Of a DNA stretch of 64,000 bases, positions 37,200 to 47,989 are shown one piece after another. Positions within the stretch are counted from its first letter, which is position 1; the number at the start of each line of letters is the position of its first letter. This DNA comes from Argentina anserina (lineage: Eukaryota; Streptophyta; Magnoliopsida; Rosales; Rosaceae), in NCBI RefSeq assembly GCF_933775445.1, contig NC_065873.1:29822001-29886000 (forward strand), given 5' to 3'. The position numbers were made by a program, and so were the translations under genes. The notes below the pieces were generated by a model. It saw only the letters and a list, made by a program, of their open reading frames with translations. It ran no database searches and was not told where the DNA came from.

Positions 37200-38215
37200 A
37201 GCATTGCCCTCTGACTGCAGGGGAGAGGATCTGCGATACATTAAATTTTGAAGTCAAGATAATGACTATTTATACCACTCATTTGGCTCACTGCTGAGCA
37301 GTTTGAACATGCGAGCCCGCTCACTTCATGCGGTTGCATGTCTTCGGGTTATCTAAAGATGGGTCTTCACCCATCACTCTGTATGACAATGAAACTTCTG
37401 TGTTAGCAAATGAGTGTGAAAACAAAACAAAAAAAAATGAAGCTAATTGTTCATTTGTTATCATTCAATCAATTGTTTTTGTTATGTCGCTTGGGAGGTT
37501 CAGATGCTGCGGTACATCAGCAGCAACTTTGAGGGGACAAATTGTCTGAAGTTGGGCGAGGCAGTTGCAGAATCGTAGGATGGTCTCAGTGGTCTGTTGA
37601 TGGGTGGAGAGGGACTGCTGATATGAAGAGCATGATTCTGTTGATGGATGGTAAAACAGGCGCAGGTGGTTCTATAGAGTTCTGCTGCTGGCCCCGATGA
37701 CTTGGTTTGGCTTCTCATCTTAGTGTTGCCTCTAGGCTTCCTTCCAAGCATAATGTAAACTATTCAAAATTTCAAATAAAGATTAAGAATTATTTGATAT
37801 ATTTTCATTCTCGATATTATGGTCCTTGTTTTTGAGTACATTGTATTTGTTAAACTGCATATTTACGCTGATAAATCAAGATCTGTTGATTGGGATTCTA
37901 AGCAGTGCAATTATCTCCTGTTTACAAGAGAACCGTAAAGAGTAATGTATCGAGTACCAACTGACTCACACGGCTCTCCGGTTCTAGCTTTTCTCCCTCT
38001 CCGGCGAGAAAAGAAAAATAAAAGAGATAAAAGCCGATAAATAACACTGATAAAAAACCGACGTCGACGTCAGTGCATAAAATAAAAAGAAGAAGAATTG
38101 ATTAAACTAGAACCGCCAGATGAAGAACAAGGTGGTCTGGAATGATAATCAATAAATAATGGTGGTTGTGGGCTAACTGGGCGAGAGACTCAGACAGATC
38201 TAAATAGCAACTGCA
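37200..38215. other. Intergenic DNA between TPP and TIN1-like genes
   Basis: Contains the TPP 3' untranslated region, which has the AATAAA-like run at about 37777, and then the putative promoter of the next gene. The region near 38060 has the palindrome GACGTCGACGTC, which includes two overlapping ACGT cores of the bZIP-binding type. Confidence 0.5.
38057..38072. promoter_or_regulatory. Candidate bZIP-binding ACGT palindrome upstream of TIN1-like gene
   Basis: The sequence CCGACGTCGACGTCAG lies about 150 bases before the start codon and has two GACGT cores. Unfolded-protein-response bZIP factors in plants bind ACGT-containing elements, so this fits an ER-stress gene. The link is inference. 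Confidence 0.4.
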
Positions 38216-39621
38216 ATGTTTACAATGAGCAGAAGAAGCTCCGTTCTCCTCTTGTTTTACTTCATCCTCATCCAATTCCCCATTCAATTCATTGTTGCTT
38301 TTAACAACTCCCACATATTGCAGGTACCTCTTTTCCAATCCTTCGTATTCTTATTCTTCCTTTCTCCAATTTCTGATCACTTCTTTTCAATGAAATCAAG
38401 GACGTGTTGAAGCAAATCTCGGTAAAGCACAGGTGGGATTTGCAGACTGTTAGGGTTTCCCGATTGGATTCCGGCAAAGTAAGCTTCGGCAGTGCCCAGC
38501 GCTACGAATTCCGGATCGGACTAGGCAAGGCCCACGTCGTCGTCTTGTTCTCTGACGACGTCACTTCTTGGAGAAAGTTCCGCAAACCAAGAACCCATTT
38601 CGGTTCTCTTATTAAGGAGCTCGGTTCCATGGCTGCAGTTGACACCTTCAAGGTGGAAGGCCCATTTGAGCTGCGAGTCGATTCAGACCATGACCTCTCC
38701 CTTTCATTGCCGGTACTGATTCTACCAACTCCACTCTCTCTAAGAATTGAGTTTAGTTAAGCTTAGGAATTACACATGCATATACTTTGATCACTTGAAA
38801 ACTTGGAGCAGATTTCAGTTTGTTGGTTTTGTTATAGTAGCTGTGTGCTTCATTATGTGTAGATGAACACTACTTATAATAGAGGGGTGAGAAGGGTGCT
38901 TGTTGGTGAAGGCATTACTGTAGAGGTAACAAGAGCGACAGAAGTTTCTGTGTTTCATGCATCTGATCTTGGTTCACCGGTAAATGGAAGTGCTACTATT
39001 GACAAAGAGATTTCTTGGCCCTTTTGGCATTCGTACTGTGCGCCGTTAGTTCCTGTTCGCGTTTTCGGGCCTGCTTCTTTGGTTGCATACAGGACTAGAA
39101 CCCCGGCTGCTCATATTGAAACTAAATTTGTGTCCAAGGAGATAATTGAGTTGTTGCCGGAGAAATGTTTTAGCAGTCATCGTGCATACAAGAAGCAGAA
39201 GCATTCTTGCCCCGTTGATTCTTTAAGTTTGAGAATATCTATGCTGGAAAGAATTTGGAAAGGATTTCTTGGTGATAGGATTCGACAAAAAGGATTGTCT
39301 GGATTTCTTGAAGGAAAAATTAAAGCCTCAACCATTGTTCGGTTCAAGCTTCAGCTGGAAAGGGATTTTAGGAGGAAGGGGATGCTCCAGCGCAACATTT
39401 CAGGATGGAGAACCAGGCCAGATGTGGAAAGGGTTTGGTTTGAAGTTTTGGCGAGAGTTGAATCTGAGAGGTTGGGGCTGAGGCCTATCTTGGTGAAGAA
39501 GATAAGGCCCTTCATTATAGCAGATTCAGCTGAATGGGGTAATCCTTTAAATATTTCCTTTACCAAATCCCAATCTATCCTCGTTGCTCCAGAAGCACTG
39601 ACATTGGATGTGAAATGGTAG
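38216..39621 (+). CDS. TIN1: TUNICAMYCIN INDUCED 1-like ER-stress protein
   Basis: Three exons: 38216-38323, 38401-38712 and 38863-39621, giving 392 residues. The N-terminus is a classic signal peptide (SVLLLFYFILIQFPIQFIVA), so the protein enters the secretory pathway. Conserved-looking blocks are RWDLQTVRVSRLDSGKVSFG, YEFRIGLGKAHVVVLFSD, VEGPFELRVDSDHDLSLSLP and VPVRVFGPASLVAYRTRTP. No known enzymatic domain is recognisable. The similarity is to the plant-specific TIN1 family, which is induced by ER stress in Arabidopsis and affects pollen surface morphology. The naming rests on my recall of that family, not on a search. The start is the first Met (MFTMSRRSSV). A second Met three residues on is equally possible. 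The upstream ACGT palindrome would fit stress induction. Confidence 0.75.
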
Positions 39622-39953
39622 AGCAAACTTGTTCAGTTAATTGTTTGAGGTTGTTCTACAGATTAAGGTGGCAACTGGCAAGGCAATGTTTTTGCTGTCT
39701 CTTTTTCTTGATGTTGGATGAAATGGTACCATGTTGATATCACGACTCACTCTGTATTGGTATTGTAAGTAAATGAATAAACAAAGGTTATACAGAATCT
39801 GCTGACTTGATTTTGGTTTCATCTTGTTTCGTTATTCCTGAGGATTATATATTGGTAGACAATCACTAGAGATTCATGCCAAGATACCTAACTTTTACAA
39901 TTACACTTCTCAACCTGCATATTTAGGTGTAGTAAAAGAAAAGGAAAGAAGGA
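39622..39953. other. Short convergent intergenic region
   Basis: 332 bases between two genes that end toward each other. It holds their 3' untranslated sequence only. Confidence 0.6.
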
Positions 39954-42260
39954 TCAGGCTTCAACGCTGCCAGGGGAACCACCTTGCTTCTTCTGCACCA
40001 CTACTTCAACCTGTTTGTACTTGTACCACCATGCACAGAGCAAATAAGCCCCAAAGTTCATCACACTCAGCCCTGACAGCAACCAATAGAAGTAGTTAAG
40101 CCTGTCTCTGTTGAGATTATTACTTGCCAACCAGCCTCCGCTCACTTTGTTCACCGTCTCCACCACAACCGAGCTCAAGAAATACCCAAACGCAATCGAA
40201 CACCACGAGATGGCTGTGCCCAGAGACTTCATCCCTGCCGCGCTCTCAGCATAGAAGAACTCCAAAAGACCAATCAATGTGAACATGTCTGCTGCCCCAA
40301 ATATGGCATACTGGAAACCGAGCCAAAACACGCTCATCGGCAGAGGCTCTCCAGAGTCGACCATGTTGTGTTTTACAGCCACCGATTTGCGCCAAGTTTC
40401 TACCACTCCGGCAACAGCCATTGCAATCGAGGAGAGAACGAGTCCAACTGAAATGCGATGGAGATGGCGAATGCCGGTGGGAATTCCGGTGAATTTCCGG
40501 ACCAGTGGGACGAAGACTCGGTCGTATAATGGGATGAGGAATAACATGAAGAGCAGAGGGATGACTGGGATGGACGGGCCGGGCATTTTGAAGCCAATAA
40601 AATTTCTGTCTAGGGTCATGGCTTGTTGGATGGAGAAAGTTTGGAGTTGTGCGATGCATGTGTTCATGAAGACAGTACTGAGTATGATTGGAAGCATTCG
40701 GATTAGTAGCTTTACTTCTTCAACTTGTGTCACTGTACAGAGGCTCCAGGCTCCTGGGTTTCTAGAGTCTGTTGAACCTTCTGTAGTACGGCAACAATTG
40801 ACGGCTGCCCGGTCTAAGAATCTGGGTAGTTAAATGATGAATATAGTTAATAAATTAGCTAAACTAGCTTTAGTAGTAGGTTTTATATCTCTCAGTAATC
40901 TACCTGAACTGCTCTGTTCTCTGAAGATATTCATGTTCTTGAGCTGCTTTGTCATGGATCTCATGCAATTCCTCTGCTTTCTCTGGAACTGGAAGCTTTC
41001 GGTTTCGGATGGAGGCCACAACAACCTGGATCAAACAAGTTAGTTGTTGTTAATGTGTTTTCTGGATCAATTATGTAGCATTCCAAAAGTTCGATACTTA
41101 ATTGAGTGATGATGAGCTTGAATGGACATGGTTGTAGTGTGACATGAATGAACTAGTAGCCATACCTGTAGTATACTTAAGAGGGGGCTTCCCTTTGGAT
41201 TAAATTTATTGCTGCGGTAGAGTGATTTTCCCATACATAGAGAGAGCAGTGCGAAAAGGACCGCCACTGCGCTCACCCCAAAGGCCAAGTCCCAGCCATG
41301 GTTGGCACCAATCCAGACCACGAAAGTGACGCCTAATATACCGCCAATGGTGAGGCTGAACAAGAACCAGTTGAAGTAGCTCGACATTTGGGTCGCCTCC
41401 TTAGGGTCCTTCTCATCGAACTGATCAGCTCCCAAGGCCGGCAAAGAAGCTTTAACCCCGCTGGTGCCGAGTGCAACTAGATAGAGCCCAGTGTAGAGGA
41501 GAGCAAGCTGGCCTCTGTCTGCTGCCTCGCAGTGAGCTTGTGCAACATCAAATTTGCACGGAGTTGGTCTCAGTTGAGGATAGTGTGCTTGAACAGTTAA
41601 AAGAACATATCCCTGCAAGTCATAATATGAAACTAGCAAGAAGTTTAGAACATGTATGTACAGAGATAGATGACGAATGCGTACAATACTTTTCCCAGTG
41701 ATCATGACATACCACCAATTCAATGAGTAGGAAGATGAGACAAGTTTTGAATCGTGACCAGTAAGTATCGGAGATGTAACCACCAACGAGGGTGAGTAGG
41801 AATGCAGTCCCCATGAAGTTGGTGAGAGTGGTGGCAGACTTTGTCATGCTCAAGTTCATAAATCCATAGAAGTAAGTTACGAGGCTCAGAGCATTCGCAA
41901 TGAACGCCATGTTTTCCAGTCCCTCAGTTGCTGCATGAGATCATTATCGAATTGCTTCACAAGCCATAATCAATATCATTGAAAGCAAAGTGATCATTGG
42001 TACTAGTCGTCTCACCATAAACGAATAGTACAGCACGGCGTCCTCCCCGGCTTGATTGCTTCTGAGGTTCAGTTTGGAAGATACACTGTTGAATCATATC
42101 ATATTTGTATATAGTCAAGTGTGGTCAATCATTTGGTAGCAAATTAAGCAATTCAACACATGGTATATAGCTTAAACTGATAGCTAGAAAGCTGAATACA
42201 TGATGATAGTGGCTCCAAGAAAATTAATTGCTTTGTTGAACTCACCGGAGAATTTACCAT
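39954..42260 (-). CDS. NRT1/PTR family (NPF) transporter, probably NPF4-like
   Basis: Six exons on the minus strand: 42260-42246, 42085-42016, 41930-41716, 41612-41166, 41025-40904 and 40821-39954, giving 578 residues with twelve predicted membrane segments and a central charged loop (about 250-300, KAEELHEIHDKAAQEH). NPF hallmarks include TNFMGTAFLLTLVGGYISDT, YTGLYLVALGTSGVKASLPA, GADQFDEKDP and FNWFLFSLTIGG. The first helix has EGLEN where most NPF proteins have ExxER/K. NPF4 members have ExxEN, which supports that subgroup. NPF4 proteins move abscisic acid, gibberellin or nitrate, and the substrate here cannot be told. Exon 1 codes for only five residues (MVNSP) and was placed by splice and frame logic, so the start is less certain than the rest. 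Confidence 0.88.
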
Positions 42261-42410
42261 TTCGTCGACAGCTAGCCTACTGCAGAAGGAAGCCTGAAAT
42301 GGTAGCCGAAAATAATTTCTTCTGTGCACAGATAGCTGGAAGCTGATGAGCAGAAGGCAATATTTTTGGTTGTCAGTTATCTTGAGCACCCCGGCCTGCT
42401 AGCTAAGCTA

Positions 42411-42418
42411 TATTTATA
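42411..42418 (-). promoter_or_regulatory. Probable TATA box of the NPF gene
   Basis: On the minus strand this reads TATAAATA, about 150 bases upstream of the ATG at 42260. Position and sequence are good for a plant core promoter. Confidence 0.5.
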
Positions 42419-43952
42419 GACTACATTTTCATATTGAATCCCATTGACTAGCTTCACATAGTAACAAATGATATTAACTCGATACTAACAATTAGAAAAT
42501 CATGCTGACGAATGTCTTTGGTACTTCAAATTCATAATTGGCTTCATTCGTTCTGTTTATCTACAAATCATAATAGGGCCAGCTGTGAGGTTCTAAGGGT
42601 TAGTGGCGGAACTAGAAACTTAGTTGAGTGGGGGCAAAAGATTACTTATATTTATATGTGCAAACAAAAAAAATTACTATGCTATCTTTAAATTATGTAT
42701 GTCTTATTAGAATGATGCTCTTTCAAATTAATCCATGTACGGCTCTGTTTTAATCTTTCATTCTGTATAAGATGAGATGATATATGTCACGCGTTATGTT
42801 AATTTATAAAATCTCTCAATCTCTTTATCTCACAACTACAAACTTATCTGATAAACAAATCATGAATCTAAAAACTAAACTAATAAACACTGTAACAAAT
42901 GAGTCCAACATACAAAAAAGGATAAAAACATAAGGTTTTGAACTTTTTTTGTGTGTGTGATCAAATGTCTAATCTAATAATATGAAAGACAGGTTTCCGA
43001 ACTAAGAATTTTCATGCCGCTCAATTTAAAACTAAACTCAAATCGAGTTTATCTTCAATCTGTTGGTATAATTTGTTCAATCAAATAAAATTGTGTAATA
43101 CCGAGTACAGCTCCATCTACTGATCTATACAGAGTCTCACAAATATTAAGCCCCTAAAATTAGAAGCTATAGTGAGTATAGTCTGTTGCATTATGAGCCT
43201 ATATATCCCCAAGGCCGACCTTGAATTATATCACCTCTCGCTTTCTCAATAATATTATGATTATTATCTAAAGAAAAAGAAGGACCAAATTATTTACGAG
43301 CCATGACGAGTTGACGACAACAAAATAGTTGGAAGCATGAGAGCGAAGTAGCTAGCTAGTCAAACGATTCTATCAACGATCACAGATCGATGAAGACAAA
43401 AGCTTGTTGTAGCTAAGAGTCGAAAAATTAAGCAGGGTTGTTAAAGGGGACACATCGAAGTTAAAATAGACGTATATATTGAGGTTGCTAACTTATTAAT
43501 GAGGACATACCGTTGCTGTTCCAATTAAATACGCAGTACTTGATTTCTCCCATTGGCGTCGTCTTCTTAGTTTAATTTTGTGATCCTTTGCAACTTGATG
43601 GAATTATGCATATTATAGACCCTAAATTCAGAATTTCTTGATCCCAATCCAGAACGAACATGCAGAATGATTTATGTAATACAATTTCTACAATGTAGAG
43701 CTAGCTGGGTGATCAATTAGTCAACATGAGTTGATGAGGGCATTGATCAATAATGCTTGCTACGGTTCATGTAGGCTAGCTCCGTATTGCTGCCTCCGCC
43801 GCCCATCTAATCCATGGTGTATGTCCTCTTTGTTATACTGCATATAATCATAGATAGAGCTAGTTGATCTGCATAAGTGTATTACGTACGTAAGTACAGT
43901 AATGAATTATATACGCAGGATGCAATGTAGTTAATGTTGTGTATAACATAGA
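42419..43952. other. Intergenic DNA upstream of the NPF gene
   Basis: No gene recognised. At 42600-42645 the sequence TAGTGGCGGAACTAGAAACT then GTGGGGGCAAA resembles the end of a widespread plant repeat family, but I could not find a matching far end. Confidence 0.45.
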
Positions 43953-43960
43953 GATGTATT

Positions 43961-46900
43961 TAGGGGTGGACACGGGTCCATTCGGTTCGGTTTTGGACAA
44001 AACTCATAACCCAACCCAAATTTTCTATTTTAGAGACTGTGATCCACAACCCAACCCGTACGGTTCGGTTCGGTTCGATTTTTTTTTCGGTTTTACCCGT
44101 ATGTAAAATACGTAATATTATATATTAATTTTAAAAGTACAAAATTTAACATAAAAGATTAAAAACTAATAGTCTACTGATTATTTCATACCTAATTGAC
44201 TTATGCCTCATCATTTAGCCCGTGGATTTGAAAAGCTCGCCGAGGCCCGCAAGCCCGATGGGTTTTTACCCGAAAACAACACTATTATGTCATAAGGGAA
44301 GACCCATTACCAATATGCGAACACTAAAAGTCGTTTGCATATATGAAATCACCTAATTTTTGTCACCGATTATGTGCGGTCGCACCAAAAAATTCCATTT
44401 GGCAAAGCCCCAGTCAATGAGGATTTTAATGTCAAAACGCCTTTTTTTTTACCATAAGTATGGACGATCAATCAATATCCAAATCGGACGAAATTTTTAC
44501 GGGTTCTCTAAATATATATACTGATCACATCTGCTGGTGTCGATCGACCATATTTCGAACTGGAGTTATCGATTGCTGAAGTGTCCACTAATGTATCATA
44601 CCTTTATATTAGATTTATAATAAAACTATCGCATTATGAAGCGACTATGTGAAGTAAACTTTTAGGGATCGATCGACACCATCCGATGTGATCAGTATAT
44701 ATATTTAGTGACCATGTAAAAATTTCATCCAATTCGGACCTAGTTTGACCGTCAGAATTTCCGGTAAACTGAAAACACCACTAATTTGTCCTAAAGGAGA
44801 ATCCATTACAAAGATGCGAGCGCCGAAAGCCGTTTGCATATCTGAAGTCACATAATTTTTGTTACTTATCATGCGGGGGTCGCACTGAAGAAATCTATTT
44901 GGCAAAGCCCCGGTCAATGAGGTTTTATTGTGTGAAAACGCATTTTTTTGGTTGACCGTATGTACGAACGGTCAAACCATGTCCAAAATGGACGAAATTT
45001 TTACGGGGTCCCTAAATATATATACCAATCACATCTGCTGGTGTCGATCGACCATATTTCGAATTAGAGTTGACGATCACCTAAGTGTCAACTAATGTAT
45101 CATAACCTTTATATTAGGTTTAAAATAAAACTATCGCATTATGAAGCGACTATATGAAGGAAACTTTTAGGGATCGATCGACACCAGACGATGTGATCGT
45201 TATATATATTTAGTGACCCTATAAAAATTTAATCCAATTCGGACCTTATTTAACCAGTCGAAATTTTTGGTAAATCGAAAACATCACTATTATGCCATAA
45301 AGGAGGACCTATTACAAATATGCGAACGCCGAAAGCCGTTTCATATCTGAAATCACCTAATTTTTGTTACTTATCATGCGGGGTCGCACTGAAGAAATTT
45401 ATTTGGCAGAGCCCCGGTCAATGAGGTTTTATTATGTGAAAACGCCTCTTTTTTGGTTGACCGTAGGTACGAACGGTCAAACCATGTCCAAAATGGATGA
45501 AATTTTTACGGGGTCCCTAAATATATATACCAATCACATCTGCTGGTGTCGATCGACCATATTTTCGAATTAGAGTTGACAATCACCTAAGTGTCAACTA
45601 ATGTATCATAACCTTTATATTAGGTTTAAAATAAAACTATTGCATTATGAAGCGAATATATGAAGGAAACTTCTAGGGATCGATCGACACCAGCCGATGT
45701 AATCGGTATATATATTTAGTGACCCTATAAAAATTTCATCCAATTCGGACCTCATTTAACCGTCAGAATTTTTGGTAAATCGAAAACATCACTATTATGC
45801 CATAAGGGAGGACCTATTACAAATATGCGAACGCCGAAAGCCGTTTGCATATCTGAAATCACCTAATTTTTGTTATCTATCATGCGCGGTCGCACTAAAG
45901 AAATATATTTGGCAAAGCCCCGGTGAATAGGGTTTCAATATGTGAAAACGCCTCTTTTTTAGTTAACCGTAGGTACGAACGGTCAAACCATGTCCAAAAC
46001 GGACGAAATTTTTACGGGGTTCCTAAATATATATACCAATCACATCTGCTGGTGTCGATCGATCATATTTCGAATTAGAGTTGGCGATTTCCTAAGTGTC
46101 AACTAATGTATCATAACATTTATATTAGGTTTAAAATAAAACTATCGCATTATGAAGCGACTATATGAAGAAAACTTATAGGGATCGATCGACACTAGCC
46201 GATGTAATCGGTATATATATTTAGTGACCCTATAAAAATTTCATCCAATTCGGACCTCATTTAACCGTCAGAATTTTTGGTAAATCGAAAACATCACTAT
46301 TATGTCATAAGGGAGGACCTATTACAAATATGCGAACGCCGAAAGCCGTTTGCATATATGAAATCACCTAATTTTTGTTACTTATCATGCGGGGTCGCAC
46401 TGAAGAAATCTATTTGGCAAAGCCCCGGTCAATGAGGTTTTATTATGTGAAAACGCTTATTTTTTTGGTTGACCGTAGGTACGAATGGTCAAACCATGTC
46501 CAAAACGGACGAAATTTTTACGGGGTCCCTAAATATATATACCAATCACATCTGCTGGTGTCGATCGATCATATTTCGAATTAGAGTTGGCGATTTCCTA
46601 AGTGTCAACTAATGTATCATAACATTTATATTAGGTTTAAAATAAAACTATCGCATTATGAAGGAAGCAAGACGGCTAAATAATGCGCCTCTTATACATT
46701 AGGTCAATTAGGTTAGAAATTATGTGCGGCTGTGAGGTCGACCACACTATTTTTTTTTATTAAAAAAAAAATAATAATGTAAAATTATAAATATGACAAA
46801 ATGATGTCGTTTTGTAACGTTGACCATTGACTTCGGGTTATTCGGGTCGGTTCGGTTTCTAAGGGACTGAACCCAAAACCCAACCCAAATAGAATCGGTT

Positions 46901-47013
46901 CGGTTCGGTTTTTTTATTTTCGGTTTGGTTTGATTCGGGTTTCGGTTTATTCAGATTCGGTTTGGGTTCGGATCTGATTTTTTTCGGTTTTCGGGTCAGT
47001 TTGTCCACCCCTA
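43961..47013. mobile_element. Non-autonomous hAT-like DNA transposon, 3053 bp
   Basis: The ends are TAGGGGTGGACA and its inverse TGTCCACCCCTA. The element is flanked by a perfect 8-bp duplication, GATGTATT, at 43953-43960 and 47014-47021. An 8-bp duplication with short inverted ends is the hAT signature. Subterminal zones are rich in CGGTTCGGTTCGG and AACCCAACCCAAA, in the same orientation at both ends. No transposase is encoded. The centre (about 44271-46663) is a tandem array, listed separately. The flanking duplication has no mismatch, which argues for a fairly recent insertion. Confidence 0.85.
44271..46663. repeat. Tandem array of ~505-bp units, each holding an inverted repeat
   Basis: The landmark CGAAAACA(T/C)CACTATTATG recurs near 44271, 44768, 45277, 45780 and 46285, giving unit lengths of about 497, 509, 503 and 505 bases and a fifth copy cut off at about 46663. 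Copies 2-5 are clearly more alike than copy 1. Within each unit a left arm (in copy 2, about 44967-45056, ending CTGGTGTCGATCGACC) is mirrored by a right arm (about 45169-45258, starting GGATCGATCGACACCAG), about 80% identical and separated by about 113 bases. Small open frames in the array (44705-44917, 45364-45573, 46375-46584) simply repeat with the unit and are not genes. Confidence 0.9.
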
Positions 47014-47021
47014 GATGTATT

Positions 47022-47989
47022 CATGTATATATTCTCCATAGTCCACAGTGATAGCAAAACCCCAATACTTTGGCATGGAAATGAAGACAAGCATGTGAAA
47101 CAAAATCAAGCCAATTGGAAGTACGTCACCGGACACCTTAACTTAACTATATCACAAAAAAGTCTTCACTTTATACACTTGAAAACAGATTGAACGAAGA
47201 TGCAGTTGGTGGCACTACTAGAGTTATGCTTCTTGATTAGCCATTACGTATTGTGCACCCTAGCAGGTGAAATGTCCATCTTCGAATGCTTCAACGATCG
47301 CATGAACTGCTGAAACCATGAGTATCTTGTTTATAGAAAAAAGAAAATTAAAGTTAAACGAAAATTAAAGCGAGACAATTATATTAGGTGATACATCTTA
47401 TTCACTTACAAGTTATAAATATCACACAATTATTTTTAAAAATATCTTTTTCATGATCGCAAATAGAAATAGCTTAACACCAAAACAATCCATCGGCACA
47501 TTGGCATATACAGCAGCATTATGTAAGAGTTTCTCCTCGATCAGACGAAAAATTAACCTATGATCTTCAAACAAACAAAGCAGATTAACTGGGAAAAAAA
47601 ATGGTGCAAAGTGCGAACATGTTTAATTGGGCTAACACCTTTTGCCGACAGAAATGAAGCCCAAAGGAATCTAGCAAAAACATGAACAAGGCCCATATAA
47701 CGCGTAGTGACTAGGCACCTTTTAGCCCAAAAAGAGGAACCACCGCTCGTCGAAAAGGAAACATCGACGAAGTTGCACACGTGCAGGGGCACCTTCCTTT
47801 ATTGCAATCTCTATCTCTTCTACGCGTCGGTTTGAGAACTTGATTACCGACACCGACCACCTCCTATCCCATCCTCAATCCTCGTTTATCGAATAATATA
47901 GCAAGCTCTTGCTTCGTGTTTCACTTCCGACCAGACCAAGAACCAAAAAAACCAAACCCAAGTCCTTCACATTCCAGCTCTCCGACAAA
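47022..47989. other. Intergenic DNA and serpin promoter
   Basis: No gene recognised. The 100 bases before 47990 look like a 5' leader (AACCAAAAAAACCAAACCCA). An in-frame ATG at 47909 would add 27 basic residues but lies in leader-like sequence. Confidence 0.5.

Noticed and set aside
40279..40833. 184-codon plus-strand open frame
   Set aside because: Antisense shadow of the last NPF exon. Its sequence has no family features.
42600..42650. Sequence resembling the end of a widespread plant repeat (GTGGCGGAACTAGAAACT)
   Set aside because: No second end or target duplication could be found, so no element is called.
44705..46584. Repeated 69-70 codon frames (MLLIMRGRTEEIYLA type)
   Set aside because: They recur with the ~505-bp tandem unit, differ by frame changes and carry no domain. 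They are by-products of the repeat.
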